Counted from the stretch's first letter, positions 36,875 to 45,457 are shown. The stretch is 64,000 nucleotides of DNA from Gemmatimonadaceae bacterium (GCA_020852815.1 JADZAN010000005.1:1-64000), one strand, 5' to 3'. The notes: generated by a model not told the origin, from the letters alone. Translations and numbers: made by a program.

Positions 36875-37615
36875 ATGGATTTCTCGTCGATTGCGCAACA
36901 CCTCTCCGGCTCGCCGGCAACCGCGCTCCCGCTCCTTTTCGTGGCGGGGGTGCTGACGTCGCTCACGCCATGCATCTACCCGATGATCCCGATCACCGCG
37001 GCGATTGTCGGCGGCCAGGCGGCGGAGGGGAGCGGCGGCGGCACTCGCGACGGGAGTGTGAGCATGCGCGTGCGCCCGCTCCTCCTCACCCTGAGCTATG
37101 TGCTGGGGCTCTCGCTCGTGTACGCCGGGCTCGGGCTCTTCGCGGGGATGACGGGGACGATGTTCGGGCGTGTGAGCACCAATCCGTGGCTCTACTTCGC
37201 GATGGCCAACCTCCTTGTCCTGGCCGCGCTCTCGATGTTCGACGTGATCCCGGTGCGGCTCCCCTCGTTTGTCCTCCAGCGCGCCGCGAGCGCCGGAACC
37301 GGGGGGCGAGTCGGTGGCGCGTTCGCGATGGGCGCAATGTCGGGGCTGGTCGCCGCCCCCTGTTCTGCCCCGGTAATGATCGCCGTCCTCACGTGGGTCA
37401 CCGAAACGAAGAGCGGGGTGCTGGGTTTCATCTATCTGTTCGCCTTCTCCCTGGGGATGTGCACGCTCCTGGTCGTGGTCGGGCTTTCGTCGGGGGCCAT
37501 CTCGCGCCTGCCGCGCGCCGGGGTGTGGATGGTGACGGTGAAGAAGCTGTTCGGGCTCGTGATGCTCGGCGTGGCCGAGTACTACTTCGTGAAGATGGGG
37601 CAGCTGCTGATATGA
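36875..37615 (+). CDS. CcdA/DsbD-beta-like thiol-disulfide transporter
   Basis: A 246-residue inner-membrane protein with six or seven helices. It starts at MDFSSIAQHLSG; the longer open frame upstream lacks membrane character. The two redox cysteines of the DsbD beta/CcdA family are present: C33 in LTSLTPCIYPMIPIT and C163 in LVAAPCSAPVMIAVLTW. It moves reducing equivalents from cytoplasmic thioredoxin to periplasmic proteins. The TGA overlaps the ATG of the thioredoxin-like gene (37612), so the two act as a pair. Confidence 0.9.
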   Translation: MDFSSIAQHLSGSPATALPLLFVAGVLTSLTPCIYPMIPITAAIVGGQAAEGSGGGTRDGSVSMRVRPLLLTLSYVLGLSLVYAGLGLFAGMTGTMFGRVSTNPWLYFAMANLLVLAALSMFDVIPVRLPSFVLQRAASAGTGGRVGGAFAMGAMSGLVAAPCSAPVMIAVLTWVTETKSGVLGFIYLFAFSLGMCTLLVVVGLSSGAISRLPRAGVWMVTVKKLFGLVMLGVAEYYFVKMGQLLI

Positions 37616-38193
37616 TCGGTCGACTGAAGTTGATGACGCGCCGGGCGCGTGCTGGCGCGTTTGTCGCCGGCGTGCTTGTCGCCGGCGCGTTTGTCGCCGG
37701 CGTGCTTGTCGCCGGCGCGCTGGGGATTGCGCTCGCGCTCACGCCGGCCGCGGCGCGGGCGCAGCACGCGATCGACCTCCCGTTAGGCTCGACGCTCCCC
37801 GACCTCAAGGTCGAGACGCTCGACGGCCAGCCGGCCAGCATTGGCCCCTACATCGGGAAAACTCCGCTCCTGATCGAGGTGTGGGCCACGTGGTGCGAGA
37901 ACTGCAAGGCGCTCGAGCCCAGGATCCTCGCCGCCAGGAAGAAGTACGGGCAGCAGGTGAAGTTCCTGGGGCTCGCCGTCTCGTTCAACCAGTCGCCGCA
38001 GCGCGTGAAGCTCTACATGGAGAAGCACGGCTTCGACGTGGAGACGCTGTACGATCGCAAGGGCGAGGCCGACGCCGTGTACGGCGTGAAGGCCACCTCG
38101 ACCGTGATCGTGGTGAACAAGGCGGGGAAGATCGTCTACGCCGGCGCCGGCGGCGACCAGGACATCGAGGCCGCGATCCGGAAGGCGTTGTAG
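37612..38193 (+). CDS. Periplasmic thioredoxin-like (TlpA-type) protein
   Basis: A 193-residue exported thioredoxin-fold protein with active site C95-E-N-C98 in EVWATWCENCKALEP and a cis-Pro-type region at VKATSTVIVVNKAG. The signal peptide is unusual because its hydrophobic core is a duplicated ten-residue unit GAFVAGVLVA, encoded by a 30-bp direct repeat. It is likely kept reduced by the CcdA-like membrane protein to which it is translationally coupled, and may serve cytochrome c maturation or repair of oxidised exported proteins. Confidence 0.9.
   Translation: MIGRLKLMTRRARAGAFVAGVLVAGAFVAGVLVAGALGIALALTPAAARAQHAIDLPLGSTLPDLKVETLDGQPASIGPYIGKTPLLIEVWATWCENCKALEPRILAARKKYGQQVKFLGLAVSFNQSPQRVKLYMEKHGFDVETLYDRKGEADAVYGVKATSTVIVVNKAGKIVYAGAGGDQDIEAAIRKAL
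37651..37719. repeat. 30-bp in-frame tandem repeat in a signal peptide
   Basis: Two 30-bp copies (37651-37680 and 37681-37710, one base different) plus about nine bases of a third encode GAFVAGVLVA twice in the h-region of the thioredoxin-like protein. Confidence 0.9.
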
Positions 38194-38197
38194 CTCG

Positions 38198-38327
38198 CGA
38201 CGACGCGGCGCGGGATCGCGCGGCACGCGACGGCGCGGCGCGGGACGACGCGGTACGGGACGACGCGGCGCGAGACGACGCGGCGGGCGACGGCGCGGCG
38301 CGCGACGGCGCGGCGCGCGGCGGCGCC
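38198..38327. repeat. 15-bp tandem repeat array, eight units plus a partial
   Basis: Units vary around CGACGACGCGGCGCG, with the third, seventh and eighth being CGACGGCGCGGCGCG. The array fills the gap between the stop of the thioredoxin-like gene and the stop of the convergent decarboxylase gene. The period would code for a five-residue repeat (ARDDA-like) in one frame, but no start or gene context supports translation. Confidence 0.85.
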
Positions 38328-38385
38328 TCGGACGCGATCGTGCTGGAACGCGGCGCGCGGCGCCGCTCGCCCTTGCGGCGGAACG

Positions 38386-39891
38386 CTATCCCCGCGTGCC
38401 GTCCCTGGCTTCGCGCAGCAGCTGCACGCCGATCGCGTCCAGCCCGTCCAGCAGCCGCGCCAGGTGATCACGCCCGGTGCGCGGATTGATGATCGTCACC
38501 CGGAGCACGCGCCGGCCGTCGAGCAGCGTGGCCGTGATCCATCCCGCACCCGAGGCGTTGTAGCGCTCGCGCAGCTCGCGGTTGCAGTCGTCGAGCGCTG
38601 CCTCGTCCAGCGCCGCACCGGGGCCGCCGGTGAAGCGGAAGCAGAGGATGTTCGTCTCCGGCAGGTGCAATGCCTCGAAGTGCGGGTGCGCCGTCACCAG
38701 GCCGTGGAACTCGGCCGTGAGGTCGCACAGGTAGTCGTAGAACGCGGCAATTCCCGACTGCCCGTAACGGAGGATCGACGCCCACACCTTGAGCACGTCG
38801 CCACGGCGCGAGCACTGGAGCGAGCGCGGCCCCAGGTCGAGCACCGGTGCCCCACTCCCCTGGTGAAAGAGGTACGGCGCCGACTGGCTGAAGGCGCGGT
38901 CCAGCACTGAAGCGTCGCGCACCAGGACCATCCCCGCCGCCAGCGGCATCAGCATCATCTTGTGCGGGTCCCACGCCAGCGAGTCGACGCGCTCGATGCC
39001 GCGCAGTCGTTCGCGGTGCCTCGCCGTGAACAGCGCCGAGGCGCCGTGCGCCGCATCGACGTGCAGCCAAGTGCCGTGCGCCGCGCAGGCATCGGCAATC
39101 GTCGCCAGGTCATCGAAGGCACCCGTGGCCGTGCTCCCCGCGGTCGCCACCACGGCAAGGACGCGCCGCCCCTCGCCGCGCAGGCGCTTCAGCATGGGCG
39201 CCACCTGGCGCGCGTCCATGCGATAGCCATCGGAAGGGACGATGATGGCCTGCCGCACCCCCAGCCCCATGATCCCGACGGCGCGACTCACGGCGTAGTG
39301 CGCGTGCGCGCCGCACAGTACCACGGGCGCTTCGGCGCCGACCCCCTCCTCCCATGCATTCGGCATGACGCGCCCGCGCGCCGCCAGCAGCGCCGTGAGC
39401 GTCGCCTCGGTCCCGCCCGACGTGAAGGTCCCACCGCCCTCCGCCCCAAAGCCCGCCAGCGTGCACATCCAGCGAATCACCTGCCGCTCCACCATCGTCC
39501 CCGCCGGCGACATCTCACGCACCGCCTGCGAGTTGTTGAGCGCCGAGATCACCGCCTCGGTCCAGATCGCGACGGGGAGCGGTGGCGACACCTGGTGGCC
39601 CACGTACATCGGATGCGTGAGGCGGTTCGACTCCGCCATCACGTCATCGCGCAGGCGCTGCGCCACCACGTCGAGCGGTACACCGTCCCACGGCAGCGCG
39701 CCGGCGAAGCGCTCCGCCAGCTGCATCGGGGGCGTGCCGCGCGACACCGCACCGTCGCCCGCCCCAGCGGTGGCGAGGTACTCCACCGCCAGGTCGACCA
39801 GGCGATGCGCGGCCTCGGGTGTCGCATCGTCGGCAAGCGATCGGTAGGGCGTCGAGTCGCGGAAGGCGTCGAGCCGGTCGGGCCGCGTCAT
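38386..39891 (-). CDS. PLP-dependent group II decarboxylase (aromatic-L-amino-acid/glutamate decarboxylase-like)
   Basis: A 501-residue pyridoxal-phosphate enzyme. The PLP lysine is K311 in DSLAWDPHKMMLMPL, preceded by the cofactor-binding Asp and Ala in WLHVDAAHGA and the phosphate-binding GGTFTSGGTEATLTAL. MYVGHQVSPPLPV is the group II substrate-side segment. It removes the carboxylate of an amino acid or diamino acid to give an amine; I cannot choose the substrate. The ATG overlaps the stop of the RNA ligase-like gene (ATGA at 39888-39891). Confidence 0.92.
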   Translation of the reverse strand: MTRPDRLDAFRDSTPYRSLADDATPEAAHRLVDLAVEYLATAGAGDGAVSRGTPPMQLAERFAGALPWDGVPLDVVAQRLRDDVMAESNRLTHPMYVGHQVSPPLPVAIWTEAVISALNNSQAVREMSPAGTMVERQVIRWMCTLAGFGAEGGGTFTSGGTEATLTALLAARGRVMPNAWEEGVGAEAPVVLCGAHAHYAVSRAVGIMGLGVRQAIIVPSDGYRMDARQVAPMLKRLRGEGRRVLAVVATAGSTATGAFDDLATIADACAAHGTWLHVDAAHGASALFTARHRERLRGIERVDSLAWDPHKMMLMPLAAGMVLVRDASVLDRAFSQSAPYLFHQGSGAPVLDLGPRSLQCSRRGDVLKVWASILRYGQSGIAAFYDYLCDLTAEFHGLVTAHPHFEALHLPETNILCFRFTGGPGAALDEAALDDCNRELRERYNASGAGWITATLLDGRRVLRVTIINPRTGRDHLARLLDGLDAIGVQLLREARDGTRG

Positions 39892-40478
39892 CCCTCGACC
39901 GCTCCTGCCGTAGTCCCGGTGAGCCGGAGCTCGAACAAGGGGCGCGGCGGGAGTGGCTCGTCGGTGAGCGAGCAGCGGATGTGGTCCACCACCAGCGGGG
40001 TCTCCAGCCGCACGGCCAGCAGCTCGCGGCGCTGCACGGGAGTCAGCGTCCGGAAGAAGGAGAGCGTCACGTGCGGCGTGAAGGAAAAGCGCGCCGGCTG
40101 GAACGACAGCCCGCTGCTGGCAATGCGCTCATGCAACTCCCGCAGGGGACCGTGATGGTCCACGGGGAGGACGATGATGTCGGTCTGCATGAAGCGAATG
40201 GGATGGAGGAAGGCAAGCTCCATCGGCGGCGTGGTCGCCGCGATCGCCTGCATCACCTCGAGCAGCTGCTCGCGCGGAGTGCGGGGGTCGATCGGCCCCA
40301 CCCCCGACGACCCGGCCAGGGTGAGGTGCGGCGGGAGGTAGTTGGCGAGCTTGGGATCGTAGCGATGCTGAATGGCGTGGATGCTCTCTCCGGCGGGACC
40401 CCGGGCATCGATGACGACGAAGATCCCGGGACCTCGTCGCCATTTGTCAGAGAGTTCGGCGTCAATCGATGAGGACAC
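39888..40478 (-). CDS. 2'-5' RNA ligase / LigT-like 2H phosphoesterase family
   Basis: About 196 residues from a GTG at 40478. No ATG lies near the conserved part and the frame is open upstream to 41078, so the start is uncertain. The two HxT motifs that define 2H phosphoesterases are both present: PPHLTLAG and FTPHVTLSFF, about 85-90 residues apart. The family acts on 2',5'-linked or cyclic-phosphate RNA ends; the real substrate here is unknown. Translational overlap with the downstream decarboxylase is odd and has no obvious functional reason. Confidence 0.8.
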   Translation of the reverse strand: MSSSIDAELSDKWRRGPGIFVVIDARGPAGESIHAIQHRYDPKLANYLPPHLTLAGSSGVGPIDPRTPREQLLEVMQAIAATTPPMELAFLHPIRFMQTDIIVLPVDHHGPLRELHERIASSGLSFQPARFSFTPHVTLSFFRTLTPVQRRELLAVRLETPLVVDHIRCSLTDEPLPPRPLFELRLTGTTAGAVEG

Positions 40479-40715
40479 GTGCTGCGGAAACGAGTAAGGC
40501 GGGGGAGGGGTTAGCGCGGACACGGAGCCGTGCGATGGCACGCCGGTGCGCAAATGGACGACGGGAATGATATGGTACAATGCGAGCTGTTTCGATGGTG
40601 CGCGTTGAGGGGTGGGGAGGCATCTTGGTTTCGGGGGGGGCCCCCGCACCCCACCCCCCAGATTCTCCCATCTCCCATCTCCCGTCCCCCCTCCCCCGGC
40701 ACCCGTCCGCCCCCC

Positions 40716-41696
40716 ATGCCCCTCCCCGCCGCCCGCGACCGACTCCTCGCCCTTCCCCACATCGCGCTCGGCGCGCTCCCCACACCAATCGACGACGCCC
40801 CCCGACTGCGCGAGGCCATCGGCATGGGAGCCCGCCTCGTCATCAAGCGCGACGATGCGCTCCCCTTCGGATTCGGCGGCAACAAGGTGCGCAAGCTCGG
40901 ACTCGTCGCCGCCCAGGCGCAGCGAGAGCATATCGACACGCTCATCACGTGCGGCGGCGTGCAGTCCAACCACTGCCGAGCCACCGCCGCCACCGCCGCC
41001 CGGCTCGGCATGGCGTGCCACATCGTCGCCAACGGAACGCCCCCCGATCGACTGAGCGGCAACGCCCTGCTCGACCACCTCCTGGGCGCACAGGTCACGT
41101 ACGTCGCGCAGCGCACCGATCGCGCGCCGGGCATGGAGTCGCTGGCCCAGCGCCTCCGCGCCGAGGGACGCAAGCCGCTCATCATCCCGTTAGGCGCGTC
41201 GACCCCCCTCGGCGCGCTCGGCCTGACGCTGGGCGTGGGCGAGATCGCCCGCCAGGGGATCGTCCCCGACGTCATCGTGCACGCCACCTCATCGGGCGGG
41301 ACCCAGGCCGGGCTCCTCGCTGGCTGCGCCTTGTTTGGGCTCCGCACGCGCGTCATCGGGATCAGCGCCGACGATCCCGTTGCGGACATCGCACACGTGG
41401 TCGCCGGGATCGGCGCCGGTATCGAGGAGTTGCTGGTCCTGCCGCACGGCGCGCTCGGCCTCGAGGCACGCTTCGAGGCCGATGCCTCGTACGTGGGCGA
41501 TGGGTATGGGATCCCGAGCGAGGCGTCGCGTGAGGCACAGTCGCTCGCCGCGCGCACCGAGGCGCTCTTCACCGATCACTGGTACACGGCCAAGGCGCTC
41601 GCCGGGCTCATCGCGATGGCCCGCGCCGGGCGCTTCCATGACGGCGAGACGGTGATGTTCTGGCACACCGGCGGGCAGGTCGGGCTCTTCGCCTGA
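40716..41696 (+). CDS. D-cysteine desulfhydrase / ACC deaminase family (PLP, fold type II)
   Basis: A 326-residue enzyme starting MPLPAARDRLLALPHIALGA. The PLP lysine is K57 in FGFGGNKVRKLG, followed by the family signature CGGVQSNHCRATAA and the phosphate loop HATSSGGTQAGLLAG. It resembles DcyD-type enzymes that break D-cysteine into pyruvate, sulfide and ammonia; a 1-aminocyclopropane-1-carboxylate deaminase role is the main alternative. A D-amino-acid enzyme next to the D-amino-acid locus is notable. A strong terminator hairpin follows. Confidence 0.9.
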   Translation: MPLPAARDRLLALPHIALGALPTPIDDAPRLREAIGMGARLVIKRDDALPFGFGGNKVRKLGLVAAQAQREHIDTLITCGGVQSNHCRATAATAARLGMACHIVANGTPPDRLSGNALLDHLLGAQVTYVAQRTDRAPGMESLAQRLRAEGRKPLIIPLGASTPLGALGLTLGVGEIARQGIVPDVIVHATSSGGTQAGLLAGCALFGLRTRVIGISADDPVADIAHVVAGIGAGIEELLVLPHGALGLEARFEADASYVGDGYGIPSEASREAQSLAARTEALFTDHWYTAKALAGLIAMARAGRFHDGETVMFWHTGGQVGLFA

Positions 41697-41718
41697 GGTC
41701 GCGCACGCCCCCGATAGA

Positions 41719-41749
41719 AGACGGGCGGCGCATCGTGCGCCGCCCGTCT
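41719..41749. terminator. Strong 14-bp GC hairpin between convergent genes
   Basis: AGACGGGCGGCGCA and TGCGCCGCCCGTCT pair perfectly around a three-base loop. It lies 22 bp after the stop of the desulfhydrase-like gene. There is no T-run, so it may work as a stable bidirectional barrier rather than a classic intrinsic terminator. No stop codon in the S12 gene's tail frame is seen before it. Confidence 0.75.
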
Positions 41750-41762
41750 CGTGTGGTCGCCC

Positions 41763-42041
41763 CTGCTTCTTGAACTTGAGCGCGGGTTGCGGTGCCGCCT
41801 GGACGAGCGTGGCGCCGGTCGCCTTCCCGCCCGTCATCTCGAAATCGACCAGGAAGCCATCGGGAAGTCCTGGCGGTCCCGTTAGGCGGAAGCGCGTGGG
41901 CGTCAGCGCCACCAGCGAGTACCTCGGCTGCCCGGGAACGGTCATCGTGACCGTCCCGCCCACCACCTGCACCTGGACCTCGAACGGCGCCTGGTCCGGC
42001 TTGTACGTGCCGGCCAGCGCTTGCAGCTGCTCCTCATCGAG
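41763..42041 (-). pseudogene. Frame-displaced C-terminal tail of the S12 beta-lactamase-family gene
   Basis: In a different frame from the gene at 42034, the minus strand reads TLDEEQLQALAGTYKPDQAP and then a beta-rich stretch up to QPALKFKKQ. This resembles the accessory C-terminal domain that follows many S12 serine hydrolases. It begins within bases of the upstream stop codon, so a single indel near 42045-42060 would join the two. After KFKKQ the frame runs on without a stop through the hairpin. This suggests a frameshift, an assembly error, or decay of the 3' end. Confidence 0.6.
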
Positions 42042-43635
42042 CGTGACCGCCGCTGTCGGCGGCCGGCGGCGCCAGTCGGAACCTGGCCTCGGGGGCAATG
42101 TCGAGCCTCAACTCCGACGGCTTCCCCGCCGCATCGATCATGAACGTCGCCATCGGCTTGCCTAACGTCCGGTTGTCGAGCACGACGCGGAACGAGTCGT
42201 AGTTCCAGTGCTCCAACGTCCCGCCAAAGCGACCGAACTGGAGGCGCAGCGCGCCGTCTCGCGCGGTGACCACCACGTCACCATACAGCGAGTCGTTGTA
42301 CGTCCCCGCGTACTTCGCCGCCTCGAGCGACGGCCGGGTCCCCGCGATGCGCGCCTTCTCCATCGCCGCTTCCGCCTTCTTCCCCGCCTCGGTCAGGGGG
42401 GCGAGCATCTTCAGGTACTCGGCGTTCCAGTCGCGCGGCGTGTCGCGCGTGTACAGGTCGAAGACGTACGGGAAGATCGACTCCGGCGCCGGCGTCCCGT
42501 TGAGGTTCGTGAGGACCACGACCCCCAGCTTCTCGTCCGGCAGCATGGCCACCATCGCCGACATCCCGTCGATGTTGCCGCCATGGTGCACGGCGAGGCG
42601 CCCGTTGAAGTCCTGCAGGAACCACCCCATCCCGTACGAGGCGAGGTTGGCCCCCGGCGCCAGGAAGCGGCCGGTGGGCCCCTCGAGGCGTATGTGCGTG
42701 TTGGGGAGCCACATGTCGCCGTGGTTCCCCGTGGTGATCAACTGCTTCCCCGCGAATTTCCCGCGCCCCAGCTGCAAGCGCACCCACTGTGCCATGTCGC
42801 GCACGTTGGAGTTGATCGAACCGGCAGGCGCAATGTTGTCGATGTTCTTGTACTGAACCGTGAGCAGCGTGTCGTTGAGCAGGTAGTGCGGGGTTGCCAC
42901 GTTGGGGCGCCCGGCGAGGGCGGTGACCGACGTCGACGACGAGGTCATGCCGAGCGGCGCGAAGATCTTCGTGCGGATCTGATCGTCCCACGACGCACGT
43001 TCCACCGCCGCCACCGCCTCGCCGGCCGCCAGGTACATCAGGTTCTGGTAGCCGAAGGTCGACCGGAACGACCAGGTCGGGGCCAGGTAGCGCACGCGAC
43101 GCAGGAGATCGGCGCGATCGAAGCCGCCGATGTACCAGGCGAAGTCGCCGCGCGCGAGCCCGCTTCGATGCGACAGCGCATCGCGCACGGTGAGCTCGCG
43201 CGAGGCATAGTTGTCGTACATCGCGAACCCGGGGAGGTAGGCTGAGACCTTCTCGTCCCACTTCATCTTCCCCTCGTCCACCGCCATGGCCACCAGCGCC
43301 GCGGTGAACGCCTTGGATGATGAGCCGATGGCGAAGATCGTGTTCGCGTCGACCGTCTCGTCCTTCCCCACGGTGCGCGTCCCGTACCCCTTGGCGTAGA
43401 CGAGGGAATCGTCCTTCACGATCGCCAGTGCGATCCCCGGGACCTTCCATGCCTTCATCGTCGCCGCCACGTAGGCGTCGAGCTTCGCATAACGAGCGGC
43501 GTCGCCGCCGCCCTTCCCCTTCTGCGCCGCGCCGCTCGTGCTGAGCACGGCCACCAGGAGCATGGCCGCCCCCGTCCGCGCCGCCGCCGTGCCCAGCTGC
43601 AACCTCCAACGTGCGTTGATCATTCCGTCCCCCAT
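42034..43635 (-). CDS. S12-family serine hydrolase (class C beta-lactamase-related), secreted
   Basis: A 533-residue exported protein; the signal peptide runs to STSGAAQ. S12 catalytic motifs are complete: SxxK in FAIGSSSKAFTAAL, YxN in STFGYQNLMYLAAG, and the third motif as HHGGN in RLAVHHGGNIDGM. A beta-sandwich DUF3471-like domain follows (KYAGTYNDSLYGDVVVTARD). The family includes D-aminopeptidases, esterases and D,D-peptidases as well as lactamases. Given the D-aminoacylase-like gene 7 bp upstream, a role in releasing D-amino acids from peptides is a reasonable inference. The reading frame probably ends early (see the tail at 41763). Confidence 0.88.
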   Translation of the reverse strand: MGDGMINARWRLQLGTAAARTGAAMLLVAVLSTSGAAQKGKGGGDAARYAKLDAYVAATMKAWKVPGIALAIVKDDSLVYAKGYGTRTVGKDETVDANTIFAIGSSSKAFTAALVAMAVDEGKMKWDEKVSAYLPGFAMYDNYASRELTVRDALSHRSGLARGDFAWYIGGFDRADLLRRVRYLAPTWSFRSTFGYQNLMYLAAGEAVAAVERASWDDQIRTKIFAPLGMTSSSTSVTALAGRPNVATPHYLLNDTLLTVQYKNIDNIAPAGSINSNVRDMAQWVRLQLGRGKFAGKQLITTGNHGDMWLPNTHIRLEGPTGRFLAPGANLASYGMGWFLQDFNGRLAVHHGGNIDGMSAMVAMLPDEKLGVVVLTNLNGTPAPESIFPYVFDLYTRDTPRDWNAEYLKMLAPLTEAGKKAEAAMEKARIAGTRPSLEAAKYAGTYNDSLYGDVVVTARDGALRLQFGRFGGTLEHWNYDSFRVVLDNRTLGKPMATFMIDAAGKPSELRLDIAPEARFRLAPPAADSGGHAR

Positions 43636-43642
43636 GCGAGTG

Positions 43643-45412
43643 TCAGTGACCGCGTCCCGGGCCGTACAGCACCTGCCCGGCGCGAACGCCCGTGTGCTTC
43701 CCCTGCTCGACCGTCACCACGCCGTTCACCAGGACGTACGCGATCCCCGTCGGCGTCGAAATCGGGGCATCGTACGTCGCCTTGTCGTCGAGGGTGGCCA
43801 GGTCGAAGATCGTGACATCGGCCCAGTTCCCCTCCTTGATCGACCCGCGCCCCGCCAGCCGCATCCGCGTCGCCGGCCACGAGGTCTGCTTGCGGATCGC
43901 CTCCTCCAGCGACAGAACCTTCCGGTCACGTGCATAACGAGACACCACGCGCACGGCGTTGCCGTACATGCGCGGATGCGGCAGCCCCGTCTGGTCCACC
44001 GAGCCCGGTGCGAGCGCCGCCCCGGCGTCGCTCCCGATGCTCGTCCACGGAAAGCGCAGCGCCGTCTCGATGTCCTGCTCGCTCATCATGTGGTAGATCG
44101 CCATCACGCGCCCGCTCCCTTCCAGCACGAGGTCCCACGCCGCATCGGCCGGGTCCTTCCCCATTTCCCGCGCAATCTGCGCGATGGTCTTCTGCTGGTA
44201 CTTCACGTTGGCCGGGTTCTGCGCGTTCACCAGCACCACGCCGTCCCACCCGCCAGCTGCCTCGATGATGTTCCACCACCCTGGCGATCCGGTCTGCACC
44301 TCGCGCTTGAGGCGCGCGCGAATCGCCGGGTCGGCGAGGCGCTTGCGCAGCGAATCGCGCCCGCCATCGGCGGCCCACGAGGGAATCGTCGCCTCGAGTC
44401 CGGTCCCGCCGGCCGTGTAGACATAGAGGTCGGCCGCGACGTCAACGTTGCGCGCGCGCGCCGCCTCCACCGCCTGGCGGATGGAGTCCATCAGGATCCC
44501 CCACCCGGGACGGTACGCCACCTTCAGGTGAAAGACCTCGCCCGGGAGCCCCCCTTCCTCGGCGATTCGGATCAGCTCGCGCACCGACTGCACCACCTCC
44601 GCTCCCTCGCCGCGGATGTGCGAGGCGTAGGTCCCGCCGTACTTCGCCGCCACCTTGGCCAGTTCGATGAGTTCCTCGGTGGTGCTGTACGAACTGGGCG
44701 GATAGATGAGCGCCGTCGTCATCCCCATCGCGCCGGCGCGCATCGCCGAGTCCATGCTGGCGCGCATGCGGTCGAGCTCTGCCGCGTTAGGCGCGCGGTT
44801 GAACGACTGCAGCACCGCCACGCGCGCCTGCGTGGCCGAGTAGTAGTTGCCGAAGTTGATGCTGATGCCCTGCTTTTCCAGGTTGGAGAAGTACTCGCCG
44901 ATGCGCGACGCCGGGACGGGAAAGCCCCCCTCGCCGCCGATCGCCGTCGTCACCCCCTGCAGCAGCTTGTTCTGCGCCAACCCGTTGCGCGGCAGCACGC
45001 CGCCGGACTGGTCCATCATGTCGATCCATCCCGGGGAGACGTAGAGCCCCCTGGCGTCGATCTCCTTCGCGCCGCGCCCGGTGATCTTGCCGATGGTGGC
45101 GAACTTCCCGCCGATGATGCCGACGTCGGCCAGGATCCATGGGTTCCCCATCCCGTCGAGCACGCGCCCATTGCGGATGACGACGTCGTAGTCGGCGCCG
45201 CCAAGTCGTGCCCTGGCGTCGAGCGCCTCGCGCGAGGCCTGCGCCGACACGGCAGGGGCCACCGCCGGCGCCGGCGCCGAAACGGGAGCCGTACGACAGG
45301 CGACCACCCCGAGCCCCAGCAGTGCGGACGCCGCGAGCGGGCGAAGGGAAGCGAGCACTCCGGAACGAAGCGAGCGGACGTGGGCGGAACCATGCGAGGC
45401 GCGCGCGGCCAT
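43643..45412 (-). CDS. N-acyl-D-amino-acid deacylase (D-aminoacylase)-like lipoprotein, remodelled metal site
   Basis: A 589-residue amidohydrolase-superfamily protein. The start ATG at 45412 has a good AGGAG 10 bases upstream, and a lipoprotein-like signal ends LLGLGVVAC. The D-aminoacylase framework is clear (YDVVIRNGRVLDGMGNPW, GALIYPPSSYS-type loop, ASHIRGEG, VFHLKVAY, SIGSDAGAALAPG). The first metal motif, normally D-x-H-x-H, reads IDMMDQSG, and the usual GNCG cysteine is replaced by GGEGG. The two later His ligands and the catalytic Asp (GSDAG) remain. It may hydrolyse N-acyl-D-amino acids or D-dipeptides with one metal. A GntR-type operator lies just upstream. Confidence 0.88.
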   Translation of the reverse strand: MAARASHGSAHVRSLRSGVLASLRPLAASALLGLGVVACRTAPVSAPAPAVAPAVSAQASREALDARARLGGADYDVVIRNGRVLDGMGNPWILADVGIIGGKFATIGKITGRGAKEIDARGLYVSPGWIDMMDQSGGVLPRNGLAQNKLLQGVTTAIGGEGGFPVPASRIGEYFSNLEKQGISINFGNYYSATQARVAVLQSFNRAPNAAELDRMRASMDSAMRAGAMGMTTALIYPPSSYSTTEELIELAKVAAKYGGTYASHIRGEGAEVVQSVRELIRIAEEGGLPGEVFHLKVAYRPGWGILMDSIRQAVEAARARNVDVAADLYVYTAGGTGLEATIPSWAADGGRDSLRKRLADPAIRARLKREVQTGSPGWWNIIEAAGGWDGVVLVNAQNPANVKYQQKTIAQIAREMGKDPADAAWDLVLEGSGRVMAIYHMMSEQDIETALRFPWTSIGSDAGAALAPGSVDQTGLPHPRMYGNAVRVVSRYARDRKVLSLEEAIRKQTSWPATRMRLAGRGSIKEGNWADVTIFDLATLDDKATYDAPISTPTGIAYVLVNGVVTVEQGKHTGVRAGQVLYGPGRGH

Positions 45413-45443
45413 GCGGCGGACTCCTGGGGGAGGGAGGAGCCAC

Positions 45444-45457
45444 AATTGTATACAATT
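45444..45457. promoter_or_regulatory. GntR-type operator palindrome before the D-aminoacylase-like gene
   Basis: AATTGTATACAATT is a perfect 14-bp palindrome in the 149-bp gap, 31 bp upstream of the ATG at 45412. The core TTGTATACAA recurs at 49079-49088 beside the GntR/FCD regulator gene. Such T-x-GTATAC-x-A sites are typical for that family. Confidence 0.72.

Noticed and set aside
38198-38327. Possible CRISPR array
   Set aside because: Units are 15 bp, contiguous and degenerate, without spacers or cas genes; it is a simple tandem repeat.
40573-40581. Extended -10-like TGGTACAAT upstream of the D-cysteine desulfhydrase-like gene
   Set aside because: No -35 match lies at the right spacing and the start codon is 135 bp away, so I could not support a promoter call.
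42034-43635. Calling the S12 gene an antibiotic-resistance beta-lactamase
   Set aside because: The SxxK/YxN motifs are shared by esterases and D-aminopeptidases, the protein carries an extra C-terminal domain, and the context is amino-acid scavenging.
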